NCBI RefSeq assembly: GCF_033568475.1
Contig: NC_133123.1
Location: forward strand, 16,478,622 to 16,542,621
Direction of reading: 5' to 3'
DNA: 64,000 nt
From: Henckelia pumila
Lineage: Eukaryota > Streptophyta > Magnoliopsida > Lamiales > Gesneriaceae
In this document: piece after piece, positions 61,401 to 64,000 of the stretch
Numbering within the stretch: the stretch's first letter is position 1
How the letters are laid out: each line of letters opens with the position of its first letter
The notes under the pieces: model-generated
The model's database searches: none
Told to the model about the DNA's origin: nothing
Seen by the model: only the letters and a program-made list of their open reading frames with translations
Translations under genes and position numbers: made by a program

Positions 61401-61717
61401 GACAACGCTTTTTTAAAGCGTTGTCCTTACCCGAAAAGACAACGATTTTTTAAGCGTTGTTTTTTCCAGATACAACGACGCTTAAAAAGCTGTCTTTTAT
61501 AGAAACTACAACGATTTTTATAAAAGACAACGCTTTAAAAGCGTTGTCTTTTTTAGATACGACAACGCTTTTTAAGCGTTGTCTTTTCTAGAAACGACAA
61601 CGCTTTTTTCGCGTTATCTTTGAGCGTGGTCTTTTACAACACTGGCTACGACAACGCTTTTTCGGGGACATTTACAACGCGGAAAAAGCGTTGTCTTTAT
61701 CAGTTTTTCTTGTAGTG
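61401..61717. mobile_element. CACTA-type transposon terminus with palindromic subterminal repeats
   Basis: The right end reads TTTTTCTTGTAGTG at 61717, the complement of CACTACAAGAAAA, the CACTA terminal motif. Inside it lie at least six copies of GACAACGCTTTTT or its complement, several forming perfect palindromes such as ACAACGCTTTAAAAGCGTTGT. Such subterminal repeats bind the transposase. No matching left end (CACTACAAGAAA) was found in the window, so the element is truncated or its left end is degraded. The GCT after the end could be the 3-bp target duplication. Confidence 0.75.
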
Positions 61718-63211
61718 GCTGACCGGCAAAATCGGTTTGATAAAAATCTACTGGCAAGCGCACCAGGTCAAGTAATAGTAAAGTGGACTGAGATTCCAAG
61801 TATCGATCCCACAGGGACTGCAGTCAATTCTCAAGAATTAATTATTTAGCTTAACCTAGACAAAATCATAAAAGCAATTTGATTTAAATAAAATAAGAAT
61901 TTAAAAATAAAAACTGCTTAAGAAATAAGAATTAAAATAACTGAAGATAAAAATAATTAAAACGAGACAACCAAGACACACGTAGGTACCGAACAAATCA
62001 TGTAACATGTAGTTGATTCAGGACTCAGATTTAATCTTAGATCACGGGAATTCTCCTATCTTGTTCAAATTAAGGTCTATTTCTAGAACAATCAAACCTA
62101 TTCAAATATTGACGGATTAATATTTCGTAATTCTAATTAAATTTGAATGCATTAAATATTTATGAAAATTCAGTTTACACCCAAACCGCACACTGAAACC
62201 GAATTCTATTTCTAGTCGGTTTTACAATATGTTGATTATCAAAGTGATCAAAATCGAAATCTCCTCTATCAACTTGAAATCGATTAACATGCAAGCAAAC
62301 AGTTGATCAGACTATTCACAATACAAATATAAATCTGACAATCAATAAAATAAAATCAACTCTGAAAAATCCCAAAAAAACATCCAAGTTTTCTACATAA
62401 ATTTGTTCGGCCCAATCACGCCGTCTTGGTTGAAAATAAACTACTCAATAATTAAAAATAATAATTCAAAAATAAAAATAAGAAGAAGAAAAGAAAAGAA
62501 AAGAAGAAATCTTCACTCCCAAGCCTTGTAGTCGCCTCCTCTGTGTTGTCTGCCTTCTGGAACTTCCGAACCCCCAAAAATATGTTATATCTTCTATATA
62601 TATGGTCCGGAACCCATCTTTTACTATTTATTAAGTCTACACACTCTATAAAAACTGTGGTGTCTTGGTCTGTTTTATCATTATCCAAAAATACCCCTGC
62701 ACCCATTTTTCTTTTTAATTCAACCCAAGTTCTTCTAATCTTCCCACGTCAAAACATTGTTCTCTCTAAAACCAAACCAAACGCACGCAAAATCGATTCT
62801 TTGAAACAAAACCACATTCTTTGAAACATAACGCTCGCAAATCAAGCATGGTTGCTGCTGCTTCTTCTGTTCCGAAAAAACATCACACACGTCGTCAATT
62901 TCATGTATTATTTTCTGAGAATATGTTTGTTGTTTGATCTCATGATTCGTGTTCAGTTTCTATTTTCATTACCTCTGTGCTTTCTGAGTTCAGGTGGTTT
63001 TGTAAACGGTTTTTGCACATCAAGCAAATATTTTTTTGGATGAAGAACGCCACCTGCTCGACGAATTGCCAGAGAGAGCTTCCGTAGAATTGTAGCACTT
63101 CAAGCATCTCTCTATTGCAAAAGCCAGTAAAATTCTCATCTTAACAACCTTCCCCACCTCTTCTTTAACTTCTCGATTGCTCACTATTTACCTTTAAAGC
63201 ATAGTTCCTCA
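61718..63211. other. Intergenic DNA, possible dispersed repeat
   Basis: The start (about 61725-61810) contains AAGTATCGATCCCACAGGGA, which I associate with a dispersed plant repeat, class unknown. A purine-rich run lies at 62480-62508. Short ORFs near 62849-62936 and 63041-63090 are not convincing. Confidence 0.35.
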
Positions 63212-63294
63212 ATGCAAATGCACAGCACCATAAACAGGGGAACCAAGAGAGTGAATATTGATGACGTCAATGGATTCAACTGGAACGGAACAGT
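63212..63294 (+). CDS. Possible first coding exon of a gene running off the right edge
   Basis: From ATG 63212 an open stretch reads MQMHSTINRGTKRVNIDDVN and ends at a donor-like AACAGT|GTATGT. It follows 0.6 kb of CT-rich DNA that could be a promoter and leader. It is too short to identify, and no further exon was recognised before 64000. Confidence 0.3.
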
Positions 63295-64000
63295 GTATGT
63301 ATTCTACTTTAAGTGGAATAGTTTTTTCGTTGTTGATTTGTGATTTGGATTCTAAATTTTAAGTCTCTTTTGTCAGGTTTTAATTCTTGACAGTTTGGGT
63401 ATGAAATTACCTTCCATGGAATTTTAATTTGGTTTCTCGAACCTTTTTTCCCGAAAACATGGAAATTGAAGACGTTTAGTATGATTGATATCATAATTAC
63501 AAGGTATTCTTTCTGTCACGAAATTCTTTTTCACTTAGGTACAAATTTTCATCGGAATGGGGGATTTTTAGTATGAGAGAATCTGAATTTAGTTGAGGGA
63601 GAAGTTCTCCGATATTTATTTATGGTCTTGGTTTGCCTCTACATAGCATGCTTAATTAGTTACCTTTAGTTCCATAATTAAGGAACTCAACATTCACTTG
63701 AATAATTACTAATAGACGTCATTCAAATATTTGTACAATTTCAACTAGGATAGTATCATTGTTGGTTTCCAACGTCTCGTGGGGTTAAAGATTTTAATAT
63801 TAATACTTATTTGTGTTGGCATCAATTTTGTAAGCCATGGTTCTTTGTTGTTGCTTTGGATTAAATTGAGTTTTATGAGCTATGTGTATTCTTCATGAAA
63901 CCATGAGTAAATTTATATGTGACAAGAAGATATGTTAAAAAAATACGATGATGTATTCATGACTTGGAATTAGTGATCATATCATTTAGAATATTGATTC
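63295..64000. other. AT-rich DNA at the right edge
   Basis: Nothing coding was recognised. It may be intron of the gene starting near 63212. Confidence 0.35.

Noticed and set aside
61401..61717. Regularly repeated short units resembling a CRISPR array
   Set aside because: Units are palindromic, unevenly spaced and end in a CACTA terminus. The DNA is a plant nuclear sequence, so subterminal transposon repeats explain it.

Overview
The window is nuclear DNA from a flowering plant, most likely a eudicot. The evidence is AT-rich intergenic DNA, short GT-AG introns, a chloroplast-targeted Hsp70 gene, and a dense nest of plant-type transposable elements with an integrated plant pararetrovirus. I could not fix the species.

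Layout. At 1-900 lies the last exon of an upstream gene. At 1907-6082 is the one clearly intact host gene: an eight-exon stromal Hsp70, 703 residues by my exon sum. At about 7200-14830 (minus strand) is one genome length of an endogenous caulimovirus. It is circularly permuted: the polymerase and transactivator lie first, then the promoter and tRNA-Met primer site, then the movement, virion-associated and coat protein genes. At 15115-15352 is a near-perfect 101-bp hairpin. At 15735-22869 is a complete-ended PIF/Harbinger DNA transposon of 7135 bp with TTA target duplications. Besides a Myb/SANT ORF1 and a DDE transposase, both broken, it carries two genes on the other strand: a spliced protein with an RNase H1 N-terminal/viroplasmin domain, and a short acidic protein with several SUMO-interaction-like motifs. 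I regard this as the most unusual system in the window.

At 23620-24216 is a Myb/SANT-type protein remnant. At 24932-37652 is a huge inverted repeat made of two 5' halves of the same Ty3/gypsy element joined tail to tail by about 10 bp of filler. Both arms have a 204-nt intron-like insert with GT...AG ends between gag and pol. At 38254-40596 are small MITE-like elements. A Helitron (40597-46864) has been split by a Ty1/copia element (40769-46629) with 5-bp target duplications. Further right come a hAT-like MITE (47677-48517), a 3'-truncated Ty1/copia (49167-52765) that was itself hit by a hAT MITE (51960-52404), and a solo LTR (53718-54922).

The right quarter holds broken host gene fragments: an F-box remnant with a triplicated segment (56163-57720), a 4CL-like acyl-CoA ligase fragment, a MED26/TFIIS-N-like fragment, and an unrecognised spliced C-terminus. 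These end at a CACTA-type terminus with palindromic subterminal repeats (61401-61717). Three unrelated fragments in one orientation beside that terminus suggest gene capture by a CACTA element, although I could not find the other end.

Functionally, only the Hsp70 gene looks like ordinary intact host coding capacity. The two Harbinger cargo ORFs and several viral ORFs are open but their expression is unknown. All coordinates and splice sites were read by eye; no alignments or database searches were run.
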